Positions 54,311 to 62,696 of a stretch of DNA of 64,000 nucleotides are shown here, piece after piece. The translations under genes and the position numbers were made by a program. Source of the stretch: Acidobacteriota bacterium (lineage in GTDB: Bacteria > Pseudomonadota > Alphaproteobacteria > Caulobacterales > Hyphomonadaceae); NCBI GenBank assembly GCA_016712445.1, contig JADJRB010000001.1, positions 1,426,001 through 1,490,000 of the forward strand, given 5' to 3'. Under the pieces are notes generated by a model. That model was not told where the DNA came from. It saw only the letters and a list, made by a program, of their open reading frames with translations, and did not search any database. The number at the start of each line of letters is the position of its first letter. The first letter of the stretch is position 1.

Positions 54311-54775
54311 ATGCGCCTGCAATGGGTCGGTGTGGGGCGCCTCAAGGATGGCCCCGAACGCAGCCTTGCCGATGACTATCTAGGGCGGGCCCAGCCGCTC
54401 GCCCGCCAGCTCGGCTTCCGCGGACCGGACGAACACGAGGTAGCCAGCGGCGGCGGCCTCGAGGCCGAAGGCGCCCGGCTGATCGCCCGCCTGCCGGACG
54501 GTGCCCGGTGCGTACGCCTCGACGAAGCCGGCGAAAACCTCACCTCCACCGAACTCGCCCGCCGGCTCGCCGCCTGGCGCGACGAGGGCCTGCGCGACGC
54601 CGTGTTCCTGATCGGCGGGGCGGAGGGCTATTCGGACGAGGTGCGGCGCAAGGTGCCGAAGACGCTCGCTTTCGGCGCCCAGACCTGGCCGCACCGGCTG
54701 GTGCGCGCCATGCTGGCCGAACAGGTCTACCGCGCGCTGACCATCCTGGCCGGCACACCGTATCACAAGGCCTGA
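54311..54775 (+). CDS. rlmH: 23S rRNA pseudouridine-1915 N3-methyltransferase RlmH
   Basis: 154 residues. SPOUT methyltransferase that methylates pseudouridine 1915 of 23S rRNA with SAM. The trefoil-knot motifs are VRLDEAGENLTSTELARRL, DAVFLIGGAEGYSDEVRRK and LAFGAQTWPHRLVRAMLAEQVYRALTILAGTPYHK, the invariant C-terminus. In an operon with rsfS, as in most bacteria. Confidence 0.95.
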   Translation: MRLQWVGVGRLKDGPERSLADDYLGRAQPLARQLGFRGPDEHEVASGGGLEAEGARLIARLPDGARCVRLDEAGENLTSTELARRLAAWRDEGLRDAVFLIGGAEGYSDEVRRKVPKTLAFGAQTWPHRLVRAMLAEQVYRALTILAGTPYHKA

Positions 54776-55021
54776 AGGAGGGCGGCCCCGCGCCTGTGGG
54801 GGAACAGGCGGCGGGACCGCAGACGACCGGGCAGCGGAGGCACCCCGAAAGGGGCGGAAGCCGGTCACCTGAGCTATTTACGCGGGTCCGGCCGATTGGA
54901 TCACGACCCCTCCCGATTTTCCGCCGGCCGGGCAGCGCCCGAATCTCGCGGTTGCCGGGCAGGGGACAAGCACTCTAAGGAATGTGCCGGGCGATAGGCG
55001 CCCCGGCAGGAGACGGCGCCG

Positions 55022-56320
55022 ATGCGGGGCAAGTACATGTGGCGCATTTATGGACCGGTGATCGCGGTCGCGGTGCTCGGTTTTATCGTGGCGCTGATGC
55101 TGATGGACCCGGCGCCGCCGAAGAAGATCCGGTTTGGCGCCGGTGCGCCGGGCGGCGCCTACCATGAGTATGCCGAACGCTACCAACGCCTGCTCGCGGA
55201 GCAGGGCGTCGAGGTCGAACTGGTCGATACCGAAGGGTCGATCGACAACCTGCGCCTGCTGGAAGACGACTTCCTGGACGTGGCGCTGGTGCAGGGCGGG
55301 CTTGCCGGGCCGCCGGAACAGAAGGCGCTACGCTCGCTGGGCGGCCTGTTCGAGGAGCCGTTCTGGGTGTTCGTGCGCGGCGGCGTGACGGCGGATGATT
55401 TCGGCGACCTGAAAGGCGCGCGCCTGTCGATCGGACCGGACGGGTCCGGGACACGCGCGCTCGCGACCTCGTTGCAGGTGGCGTATGGCGGCGACTGGCC
55501 GAACAGCGCCCGCCTTGCCCTGTCGACCCGAGAGGCCCTCGCGGCGCTGCAGGCAGGCGAGGTCGATGCGGTCGCCTTCGCCGCGTCGGCAGATGCGCCT
55601 TACATCCAGACGCTGATGCGCGCCGAGGGTGTGCGCCTGCTGCCCTTCGAGCGCGCGCCCGCGATTGCGCGGCGCGAAGAGGGCTTGTCATCGGTCGTGC
55701 TGCTGCGCGGCATCACCGATATCGGCGCCGACATTCCGGCCCGCGATGTGCCGCTGCTGGCGGCGGTGTCGCAGCTGGCCGTGCGCGACGACCTGCACCC
55801 GGCGATCGAGGCGGTGCTGCTGGACGCGGCGCTGGCGATCCATTCCGAGCCGAGCCTGTTCTCGGCGGCGGGCCAGTTCCCGAACGCCGAGAATGCCGAC
55901 ATGCCGGTGAGCCGCCAGACCGTGAGGTTCTACCGGGACGGGCCGTCATTCCTGAGGCGGTACTTTCCGTTCAGCGTGGCCAATTTCCTCGACCGGGCCT
56001 GGGTGCTGGCGATCCCGCTGCTGACGCTGGCCTTCCCGCTGGTGCGCGCAGCGCCGCCGATCTACCGCTGGCGGGTCCGGCGGCGGATCTATGTCTGGTA
56101 CAAGGACCTGCGCGCCCTCGAAGAGGAAGGCCGCGCCACGCCGGAAGGCGAGCCGCGCACCTCGGTGATCAGCCGGCTGGAACGGTTGCAGGCGGATATC
56201 GGGGAACTCGACGTTCCGCTCTCCTATACCGACGACCTTTACCGGCTGCGCAGCCATGTCGAGTTCGTGAAGCAGCTGCTGGGCGCGCCGGTGAGGGCGG
56301 CCCTTACCGCGCCGATCTAG
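55022..56320 (+). CDS. TAXI-family TRAP solute receptor with membrane anchors at both ends
   Basis: 432 residues. N-terminal anchor (WRIYGPVIAVAVLGFIVALMLM), then a periplasmic binding-protein fold: IRFGAGAPGGAYHEYAERYQRLL at the start, DVALVQGGLAG, GARLSIGPDGSGTRALATSL and FFP-like contacts. A second membrane segment (WVLAIPLLTLAFPLV, about 325-340) and a cytoplasmic coiled C-terminal region (RRRIYVWYKDLRALEEEGR) follow. TAXI proteins normally feed a TRAP permease; no permease gene is nearby. The C-terminal tail may contact a partner. Convergent with the LytTR gene, stops overlapping by four bases. Confidence 0.82.
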   Translation: MRGKYMWRIYGPVIAVAVLGFIVALMLMDPAPPKKIRFGAGAPGGAYHEYAERYQRLLAEQGVEVELVDTEGSIDNLRLLEDDFLDVALVQGGLAGPPEQKALRSLGGLFEEPFWVFVRGGVTADDFGDLKGARLSIGPDGSGTRALATSLQVAYGGDWPNSARLALSTREALAALQAGEVDAVAFAASADAPYIQTLMRAEGVRLLPFERAPAIARREEGLSSVVLLRGITDIGADIPARDVPLLAAVSQLAVRDDLHPAIEAVLLDAALAIHSEPSLFSAAGQFPNAENADMPVSRQTVRFYRDGPSFLRRYFPFSVANFLDRAWVLAIPLLTLAFPLVRAAPPIYRWRVRRRIYVWYKDLRALEEEGRATPEGEPRTSVISRLERLQADIGELDVPLSYTDDLYRLRSHVEFVKQLLGAPVRAALTAPI

Positions 56321-57066
56321 GCGAGGCCGGCGGCCTTCACGGCGGGCATGAAGGTGCGCGAGACAGGTGCCTCCTTGCCGGAGGGCAGGACCAGCGCCAG
56401 CTTGCCGCCGCTGCGGCGGACATCCTTCACGGCGTTGCGGGCGACCCACCAGGACCGGTGCACCTGCAGGCCGCCGGCGCCTTCCAGTTCGCGCACGGCA
56501 TCGGCCAGCCGCATCAGGATCAGGTCTTCGCCGAGGCTGGTGTGGACGCGCAGGTAATGGTCCTCTGACGAGACGGCATAGAGGTCGGCCTGCCGGAACT
56601 TCAGCGGCAGGCGGGAGAGGAAGGTCTCCGCCGGGCCGGCGCCTTCGGGCGCATCCGTGGGCGGCGGAGCGAGGATCGAGCGGTCCGCCATGAAACCGAC
56701 GCCGGTCATCGCCGCCGAGATCACGCAGACGAAGCCGAACAGCGTGATGGTCCGGTTCAGCGGCGGGGCCTCGCCGTAATAGGCGAGGTCAAACAGCGCC
56801 AGCGTGAGGGTGACGGCGAGGGCGGCCGAGACCGCTGTGACCGCGAGGACGAGCAGCAGGGGCGCGCCGCGCCAGGCGCGTTCGAACAGGCGGCGGCCGG
56901 CTTCCGCCGACAGGCTGCCGACGAAGATCAAACCGATCCAGTAGGCCGCGCGCAGGATGAAGGCGGCCTCGCCAGTGGCGGAGAAGGGATTGATGACCGC
57001 CAGGAACAGGCCGGCGGCGGCATAGACGCCGAATTCCCTGAGGCGCCGGGGCCAGTCGATGTCCAT
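56317..57066 (-). CDS. Membrane-bound LytTR transcriptional regulator
   Basis: 249 residues. Four hydrophobic helices in the first half (FGVYAAAGLFLAVI, AAYWIGLIFVGSL, LLLVLAVTAVSAALAVTLTLALF and TLFGFVCVISAAMTGVGFM), then a LytTR DNA-binding domain (about 150-245) with ADLYAVSSEDHYLRVHTSLGEDLILMRLADAVREL, VHRSWWVARNAVKDV and LPVSRTFMPAV. It resembles the alphaproteobacterial TM-LytTR regulators that sense at the membrane. Start uncertain: 57120 is an alternative. It shares the intergenic end with the TAXI gene. Confidence 0.82.
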   Translation of the reverse strand: MDIDWPRRLREFGVYAAAGLFLAVINPFSATGEAAFILRAAYWIGLIFVGSLSAEAGRRLFERAWRGAPLLLVLAVTAVSAALAVTLTLALFDLAYYGEAPPLNRTITLFGFVCVISAAMTGVGFMADRSILAPPPTDAPEGAGPAETFLSRLPLKFRQADLYAVSSEDHYLRVHTSLGEDLILMRLADAVRELEGAGGLQVHRSWWVARNAVKDVRRSGGKLALVLPSGKEAPVSRTFMPAVKAAGLA

Positions 57067-57235
57067 GAGCGGGGTCTCGTGCTCCTGCAATTCGCGCTTC
57101 GCGAACGGTAATGGCGGCATTTCACGCAGGATTCCAGCCCGCCCGCGTAGTTGCGGTGGCGGGGCGGCGGCGAGGCGGCAAGGTTGGCCGGGCCGGACGG
57201 AGAGCCGTCCACAAGTCCATATGGAGCCATGCCCG

Positions 57236-57793
57236 ATGACCGACCTGCCTGCCACCCGTTCCGCTGCCTCGTTCTCGTTTCGCCGCCTGCGCGAACGCCG
57301 GCCCTACACGCTGATCGTGCTGGCGGGGCTCGCAGGGTTCGCCTGGCTGTCGCAGTCGATGCTGGCTGCGGAAGGCTGGACCCACGTTCAGGTGCGCGTC
57401 GACCTGTCGCCTCTGCTCGAAATCCGCCCGGTGCTGCAGGCGCATATTGCCGGCGCGCTGGCCTCGTTCGTGATCGGCTGCGTGCTGCTGCTGGGCGTCA
57501 AGGGCCGCACAATGCACCGGGTGCTCGGATATACCTGGGTCGCCACCATGACCGTAACGGCAATCAGTTCGTTCTTCCTCACCGGCCTCAATGGCGACAG
57601 TTACGGATTCATCCACCTCCTCTCCGGCTGGACGATGATCGTGCTGCCTATGGGACTGGCGGCTGCCCGGCGGCGCAACATCCGGGTGCACCGCAAGGAG
57701 ATGACCGGCCTGTTCGTCGGCGCGCTGCTGGTGGCCGGCCTGTTCAGCTTCCTGCCGGGGCGGCTGATGTGGCACCTGTTCTTCCAGGTGTGA
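57236..57793 (+). CDS. DUF2306-type integral membrane protein
   Basis: 185 residues with about five membrane segments (YTLIVLAGLAGFAWL, LQAHIAGALASFVIGCVLLLGV, TWVATMTVTAISSFFL, HLLSGWTMIVLPMGLAAA, GLFVGALLVAGLFSFLPGRLMWHLFF). The pattern HIAGALASFVIGCVLLLGVKGRTMHRVLGYTWV matches DUF2306, whose conserved His residues may bind haem or metal; function unknown. ATG 57236 has GGAG upstream. Stands near the divergent LytTR gene. Confidence 0.78.
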   Translation: MTDLPATRSAASFSFRRLRERRPYTLIVLAGLAGFAWLSQSMLAAEGWTHVQVRVDLSPLLEIRPVLQAHIAGALASFVIGCVLLLGVKGRTMHRVLGYTWVATMTVTAISSFFLTGLNGDSYGFIHLLSGWTMIVLPMGLAAARRRNIRVHRKEMTGLFVGALLVAGLFSFLPGRLMWHLFFQV

Positions 57794-57862
57794 GCGCGTT
57801 TCGGCCTTACGGGGGTTGCCGAACGTGGCTACAAGCTGCGCAGGGACCTTTGGAGGCACGCC

Positions 57863-59029
57863 ATGAAGAGACTGATCTCGCTCGCAATCCTGTCGGCGCT
57901 GGCGGGATGCCAGTCCGCGGCCAAGCTGCCGCTGATCGGCGATGCCTTCGCGCCGAAGTCAGCCGAGGAAGCGCTCGAGACCTATTATCGCACGCTGCCG
58001 GACGACTTCTTCCCGCATGCGCCGAAGGGGGCTGCGATGCCCTCGCCGGAGACGGCCCTGACGCAGATCCTCGTGGCCTCCTGCCTCGACGAGGAGAAGG
58101 GCGACAGCGCCGCGATGCGTTCGATTGCCAAGGAGCAGGCCGACCTTTTCCTGATGATCGGCGACAACGTGTACGGCGACAAGAATGGCCCGGCCTATGT
58201 CAACAACCAGCCTGACCTCGACGAGCTGCGCGCGAGTTTCCGAGACCTCGCGGCGCGCGAGGATTTCAGGGCGGTGCGCGCGAAGTTCCCGATGATGGTG
58301 GCTTGGGACGACCATGACATGGGCGCCAATGATGCGGGCCGGGAATTCCCGTTCAGGAGACTCGCAGAACGTATCCACGAACGCTTCTGGGGGCTAGAGA
58401 ACCAGGATGTCGGCGCTTATCCGGGCACGTACTATGCGCGCACCTTCGGGCCGGAAGGAAAGCGCACGCAGGTGATCGTGCTCGACACGCGCTTCTTCCG
58501 CTCGGCGCTCGCGCCGACGGACGAATGGAACAAGCCCGGCAAGGAGCGCTACATGCCCTCGGCCGATCCGGCGCAGGACATGCTGGGCAATGACCAGTGG
58601 ACCTGGCTGGAAAACCGCCTGCAGGACAAGGCGGACCTTCGCCTGATCGTCTCGTCGGTGCAGGTGTTGCCGACCGTCCACGGGTTCGAGGCCTGGTCGA
58701 GGATGCCGCTCGAGCAGCAGCGCCTTTACCGGCTGATCCGTGAAAGCGAAGCGAACGGCGTCGTGTTCGTGTCCGGCGACCGGCACACGGCGTTCCTCTA
58801 TGAGGACGACGCGGCGCTGGCCTATCCGGTCAGCGAGATCACGGCCTCGTCGCTGAACGTCGCCTTTGCCGAGACGACGACCGAAATGGACACGCGCCAG
58901 AAGGGGGAGGGCTACCCGCCCGAGAATTACGGCGCCATCGGCATCGACTGGGACGCCGGAACCGTCAGCCTGCAGATCAAGTCGGGCGCCGGCGAGACCG
59001 TGCGCGCGCACACCGCGAAGTTTCGCTGA
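57863..59029 (+). CDS. PhoD-like alkaline phosphatase, lipoprotein
   Basis: 388 residues. Lipobox signal (MKRLISLAILSALAGC), then the calcineurin-like PhoD phosphatase fold: LFLMIGDNVYGD (metal ligands Asp and Asn), MMVAWDDHDMGAND, QVIVLDTRFFRS, RLIVSSVQVLPTVHG and VVFVSGDRHTAFLYE (metal His). These enzymes cleave phosphodiesters or phosphomonoesters in the periplasm and need Fe and Ca. Anchored here by lipid, an unusual form for PhoD, which more often has a Tat signal. 13 bases before the MFS gene. Confidence 0.85.
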   Translation: MKRLISLAILSALAGCQSAAKLPLIGDAFAPKSAEEALETYYRTLPDDFFPHAPKGAAMPSPETALTQILVASCLDEEKGDSAAMRSIAKEQADLFLMIGDNVYGDKNGPAYVNNQPDLDELRASFRDLAAREDFRAVRAKFPMMVAWDDHDMGANDAGREFPFRRLAERIHERFWGLENQDVGAYPGTYYARTFGPEGKRTQVIVLDTRFFRSALAPTDEWNKPGKERYMPSADPAQDMLGNDQWTWLENRLQDKADLRLIVSSVQVLPTVHGFEAWSRMPLEQQRLYRLIRESEANGVVFVSGDRHTAFLYEDDAALAYPVSEITASSLNVAFAETTTEMDTRQKGEGYPPENYGAIGIDWDAGTVSLQIKSGAGETVRAHTAKFR

Positions 59030-59041
59030 CCCCGGAACGTC

Positions 59042-60301
59042 ATGTCGGGCTATAGCCGCGTCATTACCCTGATCCTTGCGATCTGCCTCATGCAGGCGGG
59101 CGCGAGTTTCATGGGCGTCATCACGCCCGTCGGCCTGTCCGAATTGAAGGCGAGCGAAACGCTGACCGGGCTGATCGGCGCGCTCTATTCCGCCGGCTTC
59201 ATGGCGGGGGCCTGGGCCGGCCCGGCGCTGATCGGCCGGTATGGCACCATCCGGCTCTATGCGGCGGCGGCCGCGGTGACGGCGATCTGCGCGCTGCTGA
59301 TGGGGATGGTGGCGGACCTTGCCGCCTGGAGCGCGGCGCGGCTCGTTCACGGCATCGTGTTCGGCCTGCTGTTTGCCAGCGCCGAAAGCTGGCTGGGGCA
59401 GGCGGTGCCGACTGGCCGGCGCGGCGATGTGATGGGCTTCTATTATTTCCTGTCGCGGATCGCGGGGCTGCTCAGCCCGTTCCTGGCCTTCGGCCTCGCG
59501 GCGACAGATCCGCGCGGCCTCAGCTGGGTGGCGATCCTGCTGTGCCTGTCGCTGATCACGCTGTGCCTGACGCGGCTCGAAGAACCCGCCGCGCCCGAGC
59601 GCGAGGTGATGAGCCTGCCGGCGCTGTTCCGGCTGGCGCCGTCGGCGGTGGCGGGATGCTTCCTCGCCGGTGCCTTGAACACCGGCACCTGGGCGCTGCT
59701 GCCGACCTGGACGCGCACGTTCGAAATCGGCGGCGGCGGCACCAGCGCCGCTGCGCTGGCGGCCGCCGTGGCTTCGGCGGGGGCATTGCTGGTGCAATGG
59801 CCGGCCGGGCGGATATCGGACCGGGTCGAGCGGCGGATCGTGGTGGCGGGCCTGTCGCTGTTTGCGGGGGCGGCGGCGTTGGCGCTGGCGGTGGGCGCCT
59901 CCCGGCTGGGCGAGCCGGCGGTGCTGGTGCTGCTCTGCCTCTGGGGCGCCGGCGCCTTCAGTTTCTACGGCGTCTGCGCCGCCCACGCGATCGACCGGGC
60001 CGGAGCAGGGCGCATCCCGCAGGTGATGAGCGGCATCCTATTCGTCTGGGCCGGCGGATCGGTCATCGGGCCGATCCTGTCCGGGTTTGCCATGAGCCTC
60101 GGCGGGCCCAACGCGCTGTTTGCGCTGGCCGCCGCGGGCCTCTTCCTGCTGGCGGGAATCATGCTGGTGCGCAGTCGCGTGCGGCCGCCGGCCGAGCCGG
60201 TTGCGCCCGAGGCGATGCTGGCGGCAGAGGCCACGTCGGCGGTCTCGACCGCCAGCGAGCCGCAATTGGAAGGGGAGGGTGAACGCGCGCCGCCAGGGTG
60301 A
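59042..60301 (+). CDS. MFS transporter
   Basis: 419 residues with 12 membrane helices in two six-helix halves (for example VITLILAICLMQAGASFMGVITPVG, GLIGALYSAGFMAGAWAGPALIGRYG; second half FRLAPSAVAGCFLAGALNTGTWALLPTW). The loop between helices 2 and 3 (GRYGTIR) carries the MFS motif A remnant. Substrate unknown; family likeness is to the YcaD/UMF-type small-molecule exporters. Ends 146 bases before sucC and is probably in a separate unit. Confidence 0.82.
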   Translation: MSGYSRVITLILAICLMQAGASFMGVITPVGLSELKASETLTGLIGALYSAGFMAGAWAGPALIGRYGTIRLYAAAAAVTAICALLMGMVADLAAWSAARLVHGIVFGLLFASAESWLGQAVPTGRRGDVMGFYYFLSRIAGLLSPFLAFGLAATDPRGLSWVAILLCLSLITLCLTRLEEPAAPEREVMSLPALFRLAPSAVAGCFLAGALNTGTWALLPTWTRTFEIGGGGTSAAALAAAVASAGALLVQWPAGRISDRVERRIVVAGLSLFAGAAALALAVGASRLGEPAVLVLLCLWGAGAFSFYGVCAAHAIDRAGAGRIPQVMSGILFVWAGGSVIGPILSGFAMSLGGPNALFALAAAGLFLLAGIMLVRSRVRPPAEPVAPEAMLAAEATSAVSTASEPQLEGEGERAPPG

Positions 60302-60447
60302 CCGCGCGTCAATCCCGAAACCTAGGTCCACGAACTGCTACCCAGTCTGTTGCGGCGGGCCTCAGTGTTGGTATACAGCGGCGCGAACCACAGGGCAGGA
60401 CGGCTGGCGAGAGGCGACCAGACCGGCGGCCACAAAGGGAAATCTCC

Positions 60448-61641
60448 ATGAACATTCACGAATACCAGGCCAAGGCGCTGCTGAAGACGTTCGGTGCGCC
60501 GGTGGCCGAAGGCGTGCCGGTGCTGAAGCTGGCGGATGTGCAGAAAGCGGTCGACACGCTGCCCGGCCCGCTCTGGGTCGTGAAGAGCCAGATCCATGCC
60601 GGCGGACGCGGCAAGGGCAAGTTCGTGGAAAAGGAAGCTGGTGAGAAGGGCGGCGTGCGCCTCGCCTTCTCGAAGGAAGACGTGATGAAACATGCCGAAG
60701 CGATGCTCGGCAAACACCTCGTCACCGCGCAGACCTCCGCCACCGGCAAGCAGGTCAACCGCCTCTACATCGAAGACGGCGCCGACATCGAGAAGGAACT
60801 CTACCTCTCGATCCTAGTCGACCGCGCCACCTCGAACGTCGCGTTCGTCGTCTCGACCGAAGGCGGCATGGACATCGAGGCCGTCGCGCATGACACGCCC
60901 GAGAAAATCCAGACCGTCCAGATCGACCCGCTGAAGGGCGTGTCGGCGGCCGACTGCGCCGCGCTGAACAAGGCGCTGAACCTGTCCGGCACCGCCGCCG
61001 AAGATGGCCTGAAGCTCTGGCCGATCCTCTACAAGGCCTTCACCGAGAAAGACATGTCGATGCTGGAGGTGAACCCCCTCATCGTCATGAAGAACGGCCA
61101 CCTGCGCGTGCTCGATGCGAAGGTCTCGTTCGACGGCAACGCCCTGTTCCGTCACCCCGACGTGCAGGCGCTGAAAGACGAAACCGAACAGGACGCCAAG
61201 GAACTCGAAGCGGCTGAATGGGACCTCGCCTATATCGCGCTCGACGGCACGATCGGCTGCATGGTCAACGGCGCGGGCCTCGCCATGGCGACGATGGACA
61301 TCATCAAGCTCTACGGCGAAGAGCCAGCCAACTTCTGTGACGTTGGCGGCGGCGCCGGCAAGGAGAAGGTGGCGGCCGCGTTCAAGATCATCATGAAGGA
61401 CCCCAACGTGAAGGGCATCCTCGTGAACATCTTCGGCGGCATCATGAAATGCGATGTTATCGCCGAAGGCGTCATCGCAGCCGTGAAGGAAACCAACCTG
61501 TCGGTTCCGCTGGTCGTGCGTCTCGAAGGCACGAACGTCGAACTCGGCAAGAAGATCATCAAGGAAAGCGGTCTCAACGTCATCTCGGCTGACGATCTCG
61601 ACGACGCCGCCCAGAAAATTGTCAAAGCGGTGCGGGGTTAA
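60448..61641 (+). CDS. sucC: Succinyl-CoA synthetase beta subunit
   Basis: 397 residues. ATP-grasp subunit of succinate-CoA ligase (TCA cycle; succinyl-CoA to succinate with ADP or GDP phosphorylation). N-terminal MNIHEYQAKALLKTFGAPVAEGVPV, QIHAGGRGKGKFVEKE, the nucleotide-binding ENPLIVMKNGHLRVLDAK region (as EVNPLIVMKNG) and C-terminal NIFGGIMKCDVIAEGVI are all standard. Start at 60448 follows AAGGGAAATCTCC and fits the family; a longer frame to 60298 is rejected. Five bases before sucD. Confidence 0.97.
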   Translation: MNIHEYQAKALLKTFGAPVAEGVPVLKLADVQKAVDTLPGPLWVVKSQIHAGGRGKGKFVEKEAGEKGGVRLAFSKEDVMKHAEAMLGKHLVTAQTSATGKQVNRLYIEDGADIEKELYLSILVDRATSNVAFVVSTEGGMDIEAVAHDTPEKIQTVQIDPLKGVSAADCAALNKALNLSGTAAEDGLKLWPILYKAFTEKDMSMLEVNPLIVMKNGHLRVLDAKVSFDGNALFRHPDVQALKDETEQDAKELEAAEWDLAYIALDGTIGCMVNGAGLAMATMDIIKLYGEEPANFCDVGGGAGKEKVAAAFKIIMKDPNVKGILVNIFGGIMKCDVIAEGVIAAVKETNLSVPLVVRLEGTNVELGKKIIKESGLNVISADDLDDAAQKIVKAVRG

Positions 61642-61646
61642 GCGTC

Positions 61647-62549
61647 ATGTCCATTCTGATCGACAAGAACACGAAAGTCCTGACGCAGGGCATGACCGGC
61701 AATACCGGCTCGTTCCATACCAGCCAGGCGCTTGAATATTACGGCACGCAGATGGTCGGCGGCATCCACCCCAAGAAGGGCGGCGAGATGTGGACGGCGG
61801 CGAACGGCAAGGAATTGCCGATCTTCGCGTCCGTTGCTGAAGGCAAGGCCAAGACCGGCGCCACAGCTTCGGTCGTTTACGTGCCGCCGCCGGGCGCTGC
61901 GGCCGCCATCGAGGAAGCCATCGACGCGGAAATCCCGCTGATCGTCTGCATCACCGAAGGCGTGCCGGTCATGGACATGGTCCGCGTCAAGGCGAAGCTG
62001 AAGAACTCGAAGTCGCGCCTGATCGGGCCGAACTGCCCGGGCCTCATCACCGCCAACGAGTGCAAGATCGGCATCATGCCGGGCTCCATCTTCAAGAAGG
62101 GCTCGGTCGGCATCGTCTCGCGCTCCGGCACGCTGACCTATGAAGCTGTGTTCCAGACCACGAACGCCGGCCTCGGCCAGACCACGGCGGTCGGCATCGG
62201 CGGCGACCCGGTCAAAGGCACCGAGTTCATCGACATGCTGGAAATGTTCCTGGCGGACGACGAGACCAAGTCGATCATCATGATCGGCGAGATCGGCGGC
62301 TCGGCCGAAGAAGAAGCCGCCCAGTTCCTGATCGACGAAGCCAAACGCGGCCGCAAGAAGCCGATGGCCGGCTTCATCGCGGGCCGCACGGCACCGAAGG
62401 GCCGCACGATGGGCCATGCCGGCGCAATCGTGTCGGGCGGCAAGGGCGATGCAGAATCCAAGATTGCAGCGATGGAAGCTGCGGGAATCCGTGTAAGCCC
62501 CAGCCCGGCGCGTCTTGGTACGACGCTGGTCGAAGTGTTAAAGGGTTAG
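61647..62549 (+). CDS. sucD: Succinyl-CoA synthetase alpha subunit
   Basis: 300 residues. CoA-binding Rossmann domain at the start (MSILIDKNTKVLTQGMTGNTGSFH...QMVGGIHPKKGG), CITEGVPV, and the phosphohistidine loop near residue 250 (GRTMGHAGAIVSGGKGDA). Forms the heterotetramer with SucC. sucC-sucD spacing of five bases shows one transcript. Confidence 0.97.
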   Translation: MSILIDKNTKVLTQGMTGNTGSFHTSQALEYYGTQMVGGIHPKKGGEMWTAANGKELPIFASVAEGKAKTGATASVVYVPPPGAAAAIEEAIDAEIPLIVCITEGVPVMDMVRVKAKLKNSKSRLIGPNCPGLITANECKIGIMPGSIFKKGSVGIVSRSGTLTYEAVFQTTNAGLGQTTAVGIGGDPVKGTEFIDMLEMFLADDETKSIIMIGEIGGSAEEEAAQFLIDEAKRGRKKPMAGFIAGRTAPKGRTMGHAGAIVSGGKGDAESKIAAMEAAGIRVSPSPARLGTTLVEVLKG

Positions 62550-62569
62550 AAGACCCTCCTGGTTAGTTT

Positions 62570-62671
62570 GCAGCTGCGCGCGTCCTGAAGGTAGCGCGGC
62601 TGCAGGCGGGGCTCTGCAGCCCGTGACCTGCAGGCGGCATCATCCGCCCCCATATAGCTCGCCGGGGGCGG
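62570..62671 (+). promoter_or_regulatory. Two hairpins in the sucD-sucA gap
   Basis: Stem 1: GCAGCTGCGC (62570-62579) pairs with GCGCGGCTGC (62594-62603) apart from one G-T pair. Stem 2: perfect 8 bp CCGCCCCC/GGGGGCGG (62644-62651 and 62664-62671). Neither is followed by a T-run, so they are more likely mRNA processing or stability signals between sucCD and sucA than terminators. Confidence 0.35.
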
Positions 62672-62696
62672 CAAGCTCTGGAAGGATGATTTTTCA

